A DNA stretch of 64,000 nucleotides from Eonycteris spelaea (taxonomy: Eukaryota; Chordata; Mammalia; Chiroptera; Pteropodidae): positions 744,001-808,000 of the forward strand of contig PUFA01000164.1 in the NCBI GenBank assembly GCA_003508835.1. Reading direction: 5' to 3'. Every line of letters begins with the position of its first letter. Within the stretch, counting starts at the first letter, position 1. The notes below the pieces were generated by a model that had not been told where the DNA came from, did not search any database, and was given only the letters and a program-made list of their open reading frames with translations. Shown in pieces: positions 36,255 through 49,604 of the stretch. The translations under genes were made by a program, and so were the position numbers.

Positions 36255-36808
36255 CTCTTTAATCCATCCTCCAATTCTTTATAAGTGTAAATTCAGTACT
36301 GTCACTTACCTAATTAAAACTCTAATGTCTTCAGGTTCTTTGTAACATTCCTGGCCCATGTAACCTTGTCTCATAGATGTCCCTACTGCCATGAACATCA
36401 TATTCCTGCAGATTGGCCTTCTCTTTGTTTTCTTGAGAAACCCAAGCTCCTTCCTGCCTTATATTCACATACTGCTCTTGCTTGAAATGCTTTCCACCTA
36501 GCCTATCTACCTCATTGAACGAACTCCTTTCTCTCCTCAGAGTTTAAAGCTCATCTCCATGGGGAAGGCCATTCTGATACCCTGGCCCAGATTAGGTTTC
36601 TCTAATACACTTTCACATTCTCTTAAATGCTTTAAAGGACTTATAACTGCAATTGCATAACATTTTCTCCCAATAGTTGTTTAATATATTTATTCTCTAT
36701 GAACTAAAAGCTCCATGAAATCAGAGTTCTTTCATGTGTGTCACAAGTCCTTAGGTTGATGTCTGACACAAAGAATGCATTCGTTTTTTCTTGGATGAAA
36801 CATCAACT
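36255..36808 (+). repeat. L2 LINE 3' portion
   Basis: Runs through L2 landmarks: 'cttgaaatgctttccacctagcctatct', 'gaacgaactcctttctctcctcagagtttaaagctcatctcc', 'ggaaggccattctgataccctgg', 'ctctatgaactaaaagctccatgaaatcagagttc', 'gtctgacacaaagaatgcattcg'. Sense orientation, old. Confidence 0.85.
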
Positions 36809-36811
36809 AAT

Positions 36812-38780
36812 TGTGTTGCTCAACAATGCCACTCTTAGATTCAGGCAAGATGGCCTAGAGGAATGAATGAAGGATGCCACTAACCAGTTGTGTGATCTTG
36901 GCATGTGTGGGTCTCAATTACTTTATTTTAACTGGAGATGGTAATTCTCGTAAAATAACTACACTATAGAAGTGTTAGAACATTTGAAATTACACACACA
37001 CACTGAAAAAAAGATTTTTGATTAACGATAAAGGTTTACGTATGCGCTATCAAATATATAGAAATACCTATAGTTTAGAATGAGTATAATATATAATCAG
37101 TTAGGGAGAAGCATCAGTAAACTATTCAAGTGGGTTTAAAAAATTACAAAGATTATTCTTTTAACAAGAAGTCCAAAAGTATGGGAAGCTCCCGGTGCTG
37201 GTTGACATGACCCTGGCTCTGCCTCTTTGCATTTTCTCTGTTTCTCTCTTCTCTATGGTAACTCTGTTTTCAGACTCACAGCATGATGACTATAGCAGTC
37301 TGGGCATAGCACCCAGACACAACAATATCTAGATAAAGAACATCTATTTCTGTGAGTCTTGAAAAGAGGAGAAGACTCCTCCAGATGCCTCCCAACTTAG
37401 GAGACTTCCTTTTGTCAGAATTGCATTACGTTACTTGTTTAAAACAACCCCAGGCTGGGGAATAGGACTGTCATAGTTGGCTTCATCCAAATAGACTTCA
37501 GCTCTTTGGTTGATAGTGGTGTCAGCCTCCCCTAAGTCATGTGAACCCATGGAAAAAGGGTGGATCACAGAATGACATTGTAATTGTTTCCAGAAGGAGG
37601 CAGGAGGGGTGAAAGCAAGCAATAGAGTCTGTTATACAATATGTCGAATTTATATATTTAAAATTATTTTTCTTATTCATGGAAGTCAGAAGATCTATAT
37701 CACATGGGTAGTGTGGAAAGATGAAATATTGTAGTATCCCATAGTATTTTAAAGTACAGGATGTTAGGATTTTTAGCAAATGATATCACTAGCAAGCCAG
37801 TCAACACTTGTATACAACAGTGAAGGAAGTTTCTCAGCTGTGTAGGTAAAAATCATGTCTGATTATAAGGTAGAGAGAAATATCAAATAACAAAGGGCTT
37901 CATAAGCAGTGACAACCGTCAGGGATGGCGTGCACCTACTCCCATGTTCATTGCAGACATAGCTGATTGGTCACAATATATAATCGCTGAGGGTGGCTAT
38001 GGTTCGGATCCTTTTCAGAGAGTTCCTGACTACCAGCTGGAGCTGATCCTCTAAAGAAAGCCTATCTGCCATCTAATACAGAGACGTATTACAGAACTAA
38101 TTTTTATATTAAGAGCAGAACTGGTATATATGAAGCAGAATGAAAAAAAATTCAATGTAATTTCAAATTAAAATAAAGATGTGGACCAAAAGCAGAGAAA
38201 ATAGAAATATGAGTAGTAGTTTTATGCAATCATGCTTTTGGTAAAGTGGCCTTTGAATCATGCCCTGCAGGGTGCAGAGGTTATATGGATCAGTGGATGA
38301 AAAAGGGAGGAAAAAGGGGTGACAGGTCAGAGCATTAGCAAAGACAGGTAGGTAATAAGATCAATGGTGTTAAGATATTGAGATGAAAATGTGCACATCC
38401 TCAACACTCTTTTCTCTGTGCCCTCTTCCTTCATCCTGTGGCACTTTAGCCTCATTCAGATCCCCCTGTCAGCAAAAGATCTGACAAACTCATTCGTACT
38501 AAACAGCACATGACTGAAAAGGCTCAATGAGAAATCTTTCCTTGAGCTATTTTGAATATTTGTTGGAAGCAAAGCTTTAAGCCCCAGGTGTGAAGTTAAT
38601 AAGGTATAATTTCACAAGCTTAGTGAAACAGGGGTGGGGAAAGGGCAAGAAATATTTCAGTGACATAGAGCCCTCCCCCAAGTCAAATCATACTGTGGGG
38701 CAGGGGGAAATACTGAATAATGTCAAAATGAGAAATATTTTGGGTAAAGACACCTTACTTTGCCTACAGTGCTCAATGCT
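36812..38780. other. unassigned intergenic DNA
   Basis: Contains a short (CA)n at 36992-37003. No repeat family or gene recognised. Confidence 0.4.
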
Positions 38781-38784
38781 TTTT

Positions 38785-39552
38785 TTTTTAAAATGGATTT
38801 CTTGAGATAAAATTGATATACAATTCAACCGTTTAAAGTATACATTTCAGTGGTTTGTAGTATATTTAGAATTCTGTAATTATCGCCAGTATCTAATTTT
38901 AGAACATTTTCATCACCCCCCCCCAAAAAAAGTCTTGTACCCGTTAGCAGGGTTTCTTCATCCTTTCTTCTCCCTCCAGTCCCTGACAATCACTAATCTA
39001 CTTTGTCTCTATGGGTTTTTTTAATTCTGATCATTTCACATAATGGAATCATATAATATATGAGCTTTTGTGACTGGCTTCTGTCATTAGCATAATGTTT
39101 TCAAGGTTTAGCCATGTTGTGGCAACTACCCACACTTCATTCCTTTTTATTATTAAATATTCCAGTGCATGGATATTCTACATTTTATTTATCCAATCTT
39201 CAGTTGGTGGAAATATGAATTGTTTCCAGTTTGGGGCTATTTTGAATCATGTTGCTATGAACATTTGTGTACAAATTTTTGTGTGGACATATGTTTTCAT
39301 TTCTCTTAGGTATATACTATGAATGAAATTGCTGGGGCCTATGGTAACTCTACATTTAATAACCTTTTGAGGAACTGCCAGACCATTTCCAAAGCAGCTA
39401 CATTATTTTAAATTACCACTAGCAATGTGTGAGGGTTCCATCCTCACCAACACTTGTTTTTATGTCTTTTTAAAATATAGCCATGCTTGTGTGAGTGAAG
39501 TGGTATTTCATTATGGTTTTGATTTGCATTTTCTTGATAGCTTATCCAATAC
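38785..39552 (-). mobile_element. old L1 3' end, antisense
   Basis: Starts with 'gagataaaattgatatacaattcaaccgtttaaagtatacatttcagtgg', the antisense tail of L1M-class elements, and runs into the last ORF2 codons ('gaaattgctggggcctatgg', 'ccatcctcaccaacacttg', 'ggttttgatttgcatttt'). Truncated at about 39552. Confidence 0.88.
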
Positions 39553-39554
39553 TC

Positions 39555-40200
39555 TGCCCCCTCCTCCTTTAGCCACAAAATGGACATAGTTCAATTGCTT
39601 TTGTCAAGTGAAATTTCTTGTTTTTTTTCTTTCTAGCTTACCACCAAGGGCAATTAACACAATGGATGGCAGCTTCCCTTTAAACAATACCCATCCTGTT
39701 CCTGATTTTGATGGCTGATGCTTAAGATATATTCAGGTTGAGAACAGGATCACTATCCAAAAATGAAAATCTAACTTTGTGTGTCAGAGCAGTTACCAAT
39801 AAGTAGAAACTGAAAGGCACAGCTCTGTTCCACATGTCACTTCAACCCTAGTATATTGCTAAATGGCCCTTTGCTGTTATTTGAAATTATGGGAGAGCAG
39901 TCACTATCCTAAAACTCTTATAGTAAGCGAGAAAGATGTATAGTCTACTCCATATCCTTAGACCTTTAGAACATTTGTAGTATTTCAACATTGTAGGAAA
40001 TCTTCATACTGCTTTCATTTTCATTTATCTCCAGCCAGAGGGAACTCAGCTGCAATTGATACCAGAACCCTTGGTGCAGGAAAGTCTCTGGTTCCTCAAG
40101 TTTGCTTGGCTGCCTTCATTGTGCTGTTGTGTCTGAAGTGTTTGCAGAGACCAGTTGCTCTCAAGGACCTTAGGCAAGCCTTTATCATACCAATTAACTT
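39555..40200. other. unassigned intergenic DNA
   Basis: No recognised repeat or gene. Confidence 0.4.
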
Positions 40201-40204
40201 TGAG

Positions 40205-40405
40205 GAATTTCGTTTTCATTTTTATTGTCGCTTTTATATAGTATGCATATTATGCTTATTAATTATAATCTTTAATAGCTATCCAACAAGAATTAAGCTC
40301 CAGACAGGAATCTTTATTGTCTTTGCTGAAATATCCTAATCTTCGAGAACAGTGGCTGGTACATTGTTAAGTACTCATAAATATTTGTTTAATGGATAAA
40401 TACAT
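40205..40405 (+). repeat. L2 3' tail
   Basis: 'gaattaagctccagacaggaatctttattgtctttgctgaaatatcc', 'gaacagtggctggtacattgttaagtactcataaatatttgtttaatgg' match the L2 3' terminus. Confidence 0.75.
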
Positions 40406-40474
40406 GAATTGGGTGCACTTATACCTGGTACATAATAAATATTAATAAATATCAGTAAATATTAGCTGTTGTTT

Positions 40475-40722
40475 TAAGGTGCAAATTAGGTTAACCACTT
40501 CACTATACATACTTCACTTAAATCTCCTACCATCCAAGCAAGATAAATATTATTATTTCAATATTAATTTTACAGATGAGGAAAGGAGGAGCTAGAGAGT
40601 TAAATAATTTGCTCAAGGTTACACACAAGACTGGTAGGTGGCAGAGCAGTGGTTGGAACCCAGCCATGCTCATCTCCTAAACTTGTCCTCTTGTTCACAG
40701 TGCTTCTCTGCCTTCACTACTG
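40475..40722 (-). repeat. MIR SINE, antisense
   Basis: 'aatattaattttacagatgaggaaagg', 'gagttaaataatttgctcaaggttacac', 'gtaggtggcagagcagtggttggaacccag' follow the antisense MIR order. Confidence 0.9.
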
Positions 40723-40724
40723 AA

Positions 40725-41740
40725 AAATAAACAATCAAAGTCCTGTGCCCTTTTATCATTGCCTGGCAGCCCAGAACTGCCGGATGTTACGATTTACACA
40801 GAAGAGAAATGCTGTTGTGTATGAGCCACCTCTCCTTGCTTTGCAGTGCACAGTCCTTTGAAGTGGAGAGAACAGATACTCGGGAAATAGAAAAAGGGAA
40901 CTTTAGACTGCTTGAATTTCATATGAAAAGTTTTCAGTTAGAGTTATCGATCCACCCCACGTGTAGCAGCTCATAAAGGGTTTGTTTTAACTTGCTTTTC
41001 TCCTGACTTTTGGAAGTTTTGCTATGCTCTAGTCACAGGCTTGAGAGGCTGCTTAAACTCGACTTAATGCTTCCAATGTGTTACCTTAACCCACCCTTCT
41101 AATAATAATAACTATTCTCAGGGGTAAAAAGAGGAAACCTAATGTGGTGGGTTTTTCCAGGCGGAATAAACAAATACTTTTCCTGAAAGTCAAAAAAAAA
41201 CATAAAAACAGAAATCAGTACTGACTTGTGATTTAGAGTTCTCGAAACTACTATGCTAATAAGTCTTAAAACTAATTATAACCAAGAAAAATATGTGATA
41301 TGTGTGGATTTGGTGAAATTAGGCCAGTCATTTAAAAAATATATGAGGCTAGCAGCAAATGAGGTTTCTGATAAAAATTGAGAGTAGTTTCTGCTGCAAA
41401 TGCTGATCTCTCTGGAAGTATGAGTAGAAATTTGTGGGCTAGTGTAAGGTTTTTTTTAAGCTGAAAATTTTAAGGACTCTCCACACTGCCAGGTCTAGTC
41501 AGTATTCTTTGACTGTGTTCCTCAGCTTCAAAGATACCTGAGGAGAAGTAGGAGTGTTACATGGCTGAAAAAAAGCAGAGTATTTAGCAATTACCAAGAT
41601 TTTAAAAGTAAAGCTGGTGTGATGCTTCCTTAAGCTCATTTCTTTATCTCAGTTTATTTCCTATACGGTTTTTAAAAGGGAAATCTGACAGTAGTACACA
41701 TTCTTATGGGTCTGGTAGGACTCTATTCCTTTTATTGTTG
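40725..41740. other. unassigned intergenic DNA
   Basis: No recognised repeat or gene. Confidence 0.4.
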
Positions 41741-41744
41741 TGGT

Positions 41745-42175
41745 TGTTGTTTCGTTAAGAGTGCTGTTATTATTTCAATGCTGTCAGGATGTGGATGAGT
41801 TTGGCATGTGGCCTAAGCCTCTTGGCATAGTTTATATTTCTCTGGCCATAGGCATTGATTATGAAATAAGCATGTGACCTGACTTGCCCAATGGAATCAA
41901 AGTCCAGGAATTTTGTTCATTCTGTTGGGTAAGAGTAGCCCTTCTATTTTAGCTTGAGAAGAAAAGACTAAGTTTGAGGCTGCTGGGAGCTATTTTATCC
42001 TCTCTACTGTTATCAGAATAGGCATGGCTGCCTGGGCATGGAAACAATACAGAAGGAAGCAAAGCCAGGACTGGGGAGTGTCTGGCTCCTGGTGACATGG
42101 TTTCAGCCCTGAGATCCAGTTTCGTTTAAAAGTCATCCTTGCTCTCAACTCTTATGTTCTATTAGCCAATAAATG
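41745..42175 (+). repeat. LTR-like interspersed repeat
   Basis: 'ggccataggcattgattatgaaataagcatgtgacctgacttgcccaatggaatcaaagtcc', then 'gaggctgctgggagctattt', 'tggctcctggtgacatgg', 'agccctgagatccag', 'attagccaataaatgccc' follow the layout of a common old mammalian LTR. Family name not assigned. Confidence 0.5.
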
Positions 42176-42595
42176 CCCCCACCCCACTTTTTAAAAACAG
42201 ATTTAACTCAGATGTTCTATACCTGCAACAAAAGGCATGTTGACTGATCTTGTGAGATAAGTTTCAGTTTAACTGATCCCTTCTACCTCTCCAACCAAAG
42301 ATTCATACACATATTAACATACTAAGGCTATTTAGAATGGGTTTTATAGTACAATCCTGGTCATCTATAAAGGGTATATCTTTTATTGCTAGACGTCTAA
42401 TTAAATATATTATTTCAGAGTATTTGGGGGTGGTTCTTTTGTTTGGAAAAATGATAAAGTACCTTGTTAATAGTATTCTGATGTAGCTTTATTTTGTATA
42501 GGTTTTCATTTATAGTCTTTATTTTGGGTCTTAGACAAAACCAGAATGTTCTTATGGCCTTTCTTTGGGCCTGTCATAGCCTTGTAGGTAGTAAC

Positions 42596-42757
42596 TGTTA
42601 TGGACTAAATGTTTATGTGCCCCCCTGCCCAAATTTGTATGTTGCATTATTAACCCTCAATATGATGGTATCAGGAGGTGGGGCCTTAGGAAGGTGATAG
42701 GTCATGAAGGTGGAGCCCTCATGAATGGGGTAAATGTCCTCATAAAAGAGATATTAA
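42596..42757 (+). repeat. MaLR (MLT1-like) LTR 5' part
   Basis: 'tgttatggactaaatgtttatgtgcccccctgccc', 'aatatgatggtatcaggaggtggggcctta', 'ggtgataggtcatgaaggtggagccctcatgaatggg', 'ctcataaaagaga': the start of an ERVL-MaLR LTR. The rest is absent. Confidence 0.85.
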
Positions 42758-42759
42758 GC

Positions 42760-45700
42760 ACTCAAATGGTAACTTATTAGTATCTATGTAACTAGAATAC
42801 ACTACCTTTATTTATTTCTGTAAATATAGTCTTCGTACCTAGAATTATGAACATCTTAAGATTACTAACGAAAGTGTCAACGTTTTTTCAAAAAGAGGTG
42901 TCTTTCTTTTTACACTATAACCAGAAACAGATGAGTATTTTTAGAGAGTTTATTCACTTTTTATAAGGAACAAATGTTCTCTTTGCCTCAATTATTTAAC
43001 AGTTATATGGTCTGCTAGAACTTGAAGTTATGCGCTCCCAATAAATTGTGTGCCTATACGTTTCTCCTGGTACTTCTTAGTTTTTATTTCATATATTTCA
43101 TTATCGCTTCTTTGTGGTAGATTTTTAAAATGACCATTTTTACCCACTTAATAATTTGAATCTTAAATGTGATTTTGCCTAAAATTAATGTGCTGCCCCT
43201 GCTGTTTTTTTTTTTTTCTGTTGTTTTTGGTTTGAGTTTGATATATTTCCCACAAAGCTTGTATTTTTAACCCATTCTGATTTCATTCGTCATTCTGATT
43301 TCATAATTTCTTTTGTAAACAGTATATTGTGACTTTATTATTTAATTGATAAATTTATACTAGTCACATTTATAATCTGAAGTGCTTAAACTGTTGTCAT
43401 CTTGTTTAATTGTTTATCTTACCTCGTCATGATTGAATATCTTAATTTTTGAACTTGTTCCATAGATGGCCTATGTTTTATCTGCTTTTTTTCTCTCATC
43501 CAATAATTCGGAGATATCTGAGAGGTTCACTTTGTTTTTAAAAACAACTTTCCATCTACATTTCAAATCTTGAGTAAGAAATAGCATCTCTTTGATATCA
43601 CTATATGTCACTTTTATTTTTGATCCATTATTAAATTCCTGAACTTTCTTAGTTTTATCTTGGATAGTAGGTCATATGAGTGGTTAAATGAACATTTCTT
43701 ACATAACATATTTTATATAATATTTTCGAGGTTTTTTATTCCATTTTGTAATCGTGTGCATAATAATTTTGTATTGTTAATCATTGTTTTATTTCAGTGC
43801 ACGTTGTTTAAAATGTTGAGTCTTTTAATTCTGACGCCATGCTTAGTTGACTACCTTTGGAGGTTTAGGAGAGCCTAACTGCCCATCCTTTGCTTCTCCA
43901 AGTTCTAAAGAACTGATAACAGATACAGGGAGCCACGTGGATCGATAATACCTGAAGTACATGGCTCTCTGGTTATATTGGTCAGAGTTTAGCTCCAGAG
44001 AATTCAGTAACAGAGAAACAAATCCACTCCTGATAGTTTGAAGCAGGAAAATCAGTTAATTAGTTTATAAAAAGCTGTAGAAATAGACTCTAGGTTAACT
44101 TACAAGAGCAAGTCCTAAGCCACAATCCAGAATCAGGACACCTAGGGAGCTTCTCCGTCTGGTATAATCAGTAAACAATCAGATCCAGAGTGATCCTGTT
44201 GAGGACATGATCAGGAAACTCTACTGCTGCTGGCCATACACCCATGTCCCACTTCTTACAAAATGTACCAGCAAAATGGATGGCCTGTGGTCTGCCTTTT
44301 GACAGCCATGAAGCTGGAGACTGACTACTAAGGCCATCCCAGAAAAGCTGTGTGCCTCTTTGAGTGTGCTTGTCCGCAGAAATGGCGGCAGCAGCAGCAG
44401 GAGAAGGTGGCTTCTGCACACTAAATCTTTTCAATCTCCTGCAAGTGTATTTGATTAGTCCAACATAAAGCATACCTGCAAACTCTAGCTGCAAAAGAAC
44501 CTATGAATTGAAATGCTTAGTTTTCCAGTCCCTGCTTTAAGGAATATTCTCTAGAAGGAGATTGGAATAGATGTCCAGAGCCAAATCTCTAATCTACCAG
44601 AGTATGTTAGCTGACCAAACTGAGGATGCATCACCCAGAAATGAATTTATCTAGCTAGTCAAAAGCAGTAATGTACTGCAGGCCTCCATTTTGCAAGCCT
44701 GGAGGCTCTGTGCTGGTGGTCTACCACTTGAGGACAGGAGGAAGGACAGCGTGTTCCACCAGAGCCAGCCATTACAGCAGAGTCAGGAGGATCGGAGAGA
44801 GTGGGTGGAGCCCATTTCTTGCTTTGAGGCACAGTGACTATCCCCCAGAAAGAAAGACCAAGGAAAGACAGGCTATTCTCACTTAGATCAGCAGCTATTC
44901 CTTGCTTGGAGAGAAGGATCAAAGGCTTCCTCTCCCCCAGCCTCACCAGGAAGGTAGGCACTGGGTTGAGCAAGAATATGGTTTTTGTAGTTTGAAGTGA
45001 GAATGTGAAAAGTGAAGGAAAAGGATTCCATCAATATAACTACCCTTTATCTTTTAAAAAATAGTAGTTTAAGAGTGGTATGCTTTCTGAACATACAGAT
45101 CTTCTGTGTAGTAGAAAATGTCTTTCTACTATCTTCACATGTAAATGACAACTTGGCAGCGTTACAGTCTTGGGTCGTAGCCTTTTTGCCCTAAAAATGT
45201 CATTGTTTAGTCACTAAGTATTGCAAAGGAAAAAAACCTCAGGCCAGCCTAATATTCGTTGGTAGAGAAGCCAGTTTGCTTCCTTTTTCTGCCTGTTAAT
45301 TGGGTACTTTAACAAAATATATAGATGTTTGGTGCATTGACTGAGATTTACTTGGACCATAGTTGGGCTGTTATACTAAGTTATAAGACCTTTTTTTTTT
45401 CAAATCAATTTAGACATGTTTTATTCAGTTCTATCTCTGATTATTATTTCTATTATGTCTTCTGGTTACAACTGTTGGAAAAACTGTAACTCTTGGTTTC
45501 TTCCTTGGTTGAGCTCCACATCTGTCATACTTTAATTGTTTTTTTATTTCTTACATATATTTTTTATAAGTTTCAGATCATCTCCTTTTTTTTTCAAGTC
45601 AGTGGCCAACCTATAGGTTTTTTGTTTTTGGGGTTTTTTTTTTTTAATATTTATAATAACTTTCCATTTGATGCCAGGTAAACCCTCTTCTGAAGTGAGT

Positions 45701-46690
45701 GGGTAGATGTCCCTTGTCCTGGTTCAGTTCCCAATGACCTTGAGTATGTCTGCCACACAAAGATTTCCCCCCCCCCACATCACTTCCTGCTGCATTGGAT
45801 AAGACCATCTAATAAATGTCACCTGGGCTGTCTTGGCTTCTGCCTCTTGGGACTAGCACTTCCTCCTTAGGTTGGTGCCACCTCCAGTGTCCTCATTTAC
45901 AACATTTTTGTTGTTGGTGGTGTTGAAAAATACTAGCTGGGGCTGCCTTAATAAGAACTCCTTTGAAGGAGAGAAATAGTTCTCTAGTGAGGTGGGTGAA
46001 ATAGAGGTAAAGACTAGAGGACTCATAACCATTTGCCCCTGTTTTAGGCAGATAAATTGCCCCTGTTTCTTATGGCTAAGTTAACATAATACAAAGCCTG
46101 TGTTTCTCAGTCCAGTTCCCTTGCCTGATAACCAGTGAAAATTCTTCTAATTTCTTTGGAATTCTTTCCAATTCCAATGAAGTTGGGCCTTGTTTTCAGT
46201 GCTATTGTGTATAGTCTTTGTTTCTGCCTTCAGAGATAACTTAGTGGAAATTTCAACTTACTCCATTTCAGATTTTGTTTTAACTGAAAGCTAGTAGTAC
46301 TATGATACAACTTTCAAAGGTGTGATAATACTTGGAATCCATTCTGCAATCACACAATTTAGTTCATAGACAATTCTTATTGAGATAAAAGCTGAACTTA
46401 GAGAGTATCTAGCAAAATAGAAATCTATAATTTGGGAAACACTAGGTATTTATAAAATTTGGATTAATCTTATTTTTTCCTCTTTTTAGGATATTATATT
46501 TACAAAATTGTATAGATAAGCTGGTAAAGATTGACAAAATGTCTTCTGAAAGTCATGATGGCATTGAACTTCAACTATGAAAACCTTAGAGTCTATAAAA
46601 TACAAAAAAAAAAAAAATCAAACCCTGATGCTAGATCATGATGGGAGAGTGAGTTGCTTGTCTAAATGAAGAGCTGTGTTCGATGTACAA
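42760..46690. other. unassigned intergenic DNA
   Basis: Includes a small (GCA)n run at 44387-44400, poly-T runs near 43206 and 45637, and an A-run at 46602-46616. The 108- and 104-residue minus-strand open frames at 44168-44494 and 44659-44973 have no recognisable domains. Parts are probably old repeats that I cannot name. Confidence 0.35.
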
Positions 46691-46694
46691 GAGA

Positions 46695-46912
46695 ATTGTG
46701 CTAATATGGTAGTCATTAGCCGCATCTGTCTATTTAAATTTAAAATCTAATTACTTTAAAAAATGAAAAAATTTACTTCTTCAATCACATTAGCCACATT
46801 TCAGGTGTTCAAGAGCCACATGTGGTAGTGTTAGCACATATTGGATAGAGCACAGGTATAAAACCTTTCTCCCTCACTGTGGAAGTTTTTATCGGGCAGT
46901 GCTATTTTAGGC
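46695..46912 (+). mobile_element. hAT-type MITE
   Basis: 'gtgctaatatggtagtcattagccgcatctgt', 'cacattagccacatttcaggtgttcaagagccacatgtggtagtg', 'atattggatagagcacaggtataaaacctttctccctcactg', 'gtttttatcgggcagtgct' follow the old hAT-Charlie MITE family with two 'agccacat' half-sites. Subfamily not assigned. Confidence 0.7.
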
Positions 46913-47079
46913 AACAGTGTCGTTAAATCTGATGATGATGAACTCAAATACTATTGGTGTCTAATGCAACGCATTTTGAGGGGAGTATTTGAAAGTATCT
47001 AAGATTATGGGCCCTTGGTTTTAGCTGGGTTTTGTTTTAAAAACAACCTCTTTATTTTTGAATAAATAAAATATTTATT

Positions 47080-49600
47080 TTAGAATAGTTTAACATTTAC
47101 AGAAAAATTACAAAGGTAGTTTAGAGATTTCTTACATGACCCTCATTCAAAAATTTTTCATGAAGTCAATGTGTAAGAGAATCAGTATTTACCCAGTTAG
47201 ACCATTCACATTTAAAGTGATTATTAATATAGTTGGATTATTGTCTATCATGTTTGTAATTGTTTTCTTACATTTTCTCCTTTCATAACTTCTCTGTTTT
47301 TAATTAAGCATTTTATATGGTTTCATTTTATCTCCTCTCACATTTCAATAACTTTAAAAAATGTTAGTGGTTGCCATACAGTTTATAATGCACATTTTTA
47401 TACTAATTTAAATTCATCTTTAATACTATACCACTTCATATGCAGTTACCTTATAAAACAGTGTGTTCTCAATTCCTTTCCTCTTGTGACATTGCTCTCA
47501 TTTATTTCACTTATCCATATATTATAATCAATAATCACTCAATACACTATTATTGCTTTGGAGAAAGGGATCTTTTAGATCAATTAAAAATAAGAAAAAT
47601 AGAAGGTTTTATTTTCCATTAGTTTCTTCTCTCACAATGTTTACTTCTTCATATAGATCTTGACACATGTCATTTTTTCTGCCTGAATAACTTCTTTTAG
47701 GATTTCTTGCAGGGCTGGTTTGCTGTTGATGGATTCCCTCACTGTTTGTCTGAGAAAGTCTCTATGTATCCTTACTTTTGAAGGTTAATTTTTCTGGATA
47801 TAGAATTTTAGGTTGAGGGTACTCTTTCCACATTTTAACTCATTCTACTTTTCTCTTACTTGCATGGTTTTTCTGATAAGTTGGTTTAAATTATTATTAT
47901 TTTGTTTTTTTGCCTCAATATGTTAAAAACCCCCCTGCAACCCCATCCCTGCTTTCTGGCTTCTTTCAAGAATTTTTCTTTGTCTTAGGTTTTCTGCAAT
48001 TGGATTTTAACCTATAGAAGTATGCCTTTTGTGACATTTGTTCTACTTGATGTTCTCTAAGCTTCCTGTATCTGTGGTTTGGTATCTGTAATTAATTTTG
48101 GAAAGTTCTTGGCCATTATTATCTGAATTGTTATTCTGCTTTGTTCTGATTCTTTTCCTTTGTATGTCAATTATGCATATGTTATACCTTTTGATAGTCT
48201 CCCATAATTCTTACATGTGTTGTTCTTATTGTTGTTTTTCTTTTCTCTTTGCATTTCAGTTTGGGAAGTTTCTGTTAAGCCAGCTTCAAATTCTCTGATT
48301 CTTTTGTCAGTCATGTCAAGTTTATCATTGAACTTATTGAAGGCAGTTTTCATTTCTATTACTGTGTTTTTGATTTCTAATATTTCCTTTTTATTATTTT
48401 TTAGTTTCTGTATTTCTTCTTACATTACCATCTGTTCTTGCATACTGTCTACTTTTCCATTAGAGCCTTTAATCTATTAATCATAATTATTCAAAATTCC
48501 CTGATAATTGTAACATCTGTGTCATATCTGAATTTGGTTCTGATTATTGTTTTGTCTCTACCAAGTGATTTCTTTCCTTGCTTTTGGCATACCTTATAAT
48601 ATTTTCTTGAAATCTGGACATGTTGTATTAGGTAATAGAAATTGAGGCATATAGCCTTTATCATGAGGATTTATATTAATTTGGCTAGGAGCATGGGCTG
48701 TGTTTAATGTTTGTTGTAGCTATGGATATTAGAGGCCCCAATTCCTCCAGTGTCCTTGTTTTTGCGTCCCCTGTTGTCTCTGGGTTTCCTTAAAACTCCT
48801 TAGATAAAGTCTGTGTCTTACAGCTCTTTCAGTTATAATCCACTTTTATATTTAAGTCCTGTTGTGGTGGTGGTAAGATTTAGGGCAAGAGAGCATTCCA
48901 TAATTTCAGTCTTTTTGAAGATCTGTGTCTTGGGGCCTTCCTGTGTTTTTCAATGTAAAGAAAACTGTCTGCTATTCCCCCTACTTTGGCTGAGATGTTC
49001 TCAGTCAGTATCCTTGAAGTTCTGACCACTTTGGTCTGTTTTCTCCCTTTAAATGAGACAAGAAGTCTAGAACTGGCTGAAAGTCCTAGAGTTAGAGGCA
49101 TTTGCTTTGCCTGGCTGGGATTATGTTTCAGAATCGAACTCTGAAAAGCCTGTTACCCTGAGAGCAGACTCATTTTACGTAGAAAGCTCCATGGTTATTT
49201 TTCCTTCCCACTTAACAGAGGCAGGAGAGGTATCTTCCTTGAATTTCACTGTGAGAGCCTCCTGGTATTCCTGGAGAGAAAGCTGAGGAAAGTATGGGGG
49301 TCCTGAGGAGTTTCTTACTCTCCTACTAGTCTATATTCAGCCCTTAGCAATTCATTAAAATGATCATTTAGGTATCTCTACACGTTCATTCTCCAGTGGC
49401 TTCTATTGTAGTAACAGATTTTAGTTGCTGTACCTCTGGATGTGCCTGTCACTCCACATTTTGAGATGGTGGCTTGCTGTGTAACCTCAGTTCTCTGATA
49501 GGTCCAAGAACAGTTATTGATTTTCAGTTTATTTAGTTTTTTATTGATATAAGAATGGGAGTGACAGCTTCTAAGCTCTTTACATGTGAGAGCCAAAACC
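47080..49600 (-). mobile_element. old ORF2-lacking L1 (HAL1-like), antisense
   Basis: Minus-strand order: a 5' leader (about 49600-48500), ORF1 coiled-coil and later parts (about 48480-47690; for example FNKFNDKLDMTDKRIREFEA near 48335-48270), the end of ORF1 and inter-ORF region (about 47860-47690, with 'gaagtattccttcag'-type sequence decayed), a trace of the ORF2 start ('ccattcacatttaaagtgattattaat', 47201-47227 plus strand), then a 3'UTR-like stub to 47080. No ORF2 body. About 2.5 kb, which is the usual size of HAL1 half-L1 elements. Many stops, so older than the copy at 10.8-14.0 kb. Confidence 0.65.
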
Positions 49601-49604
49601 AAAG

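Noticed and set aside
44168..44973. Minus-strand open frames of 108 and 104 codons with a small alanine run
   Set aside because: The alanines come from a short GCA repeat; no domain, splice context or partner exons seen.
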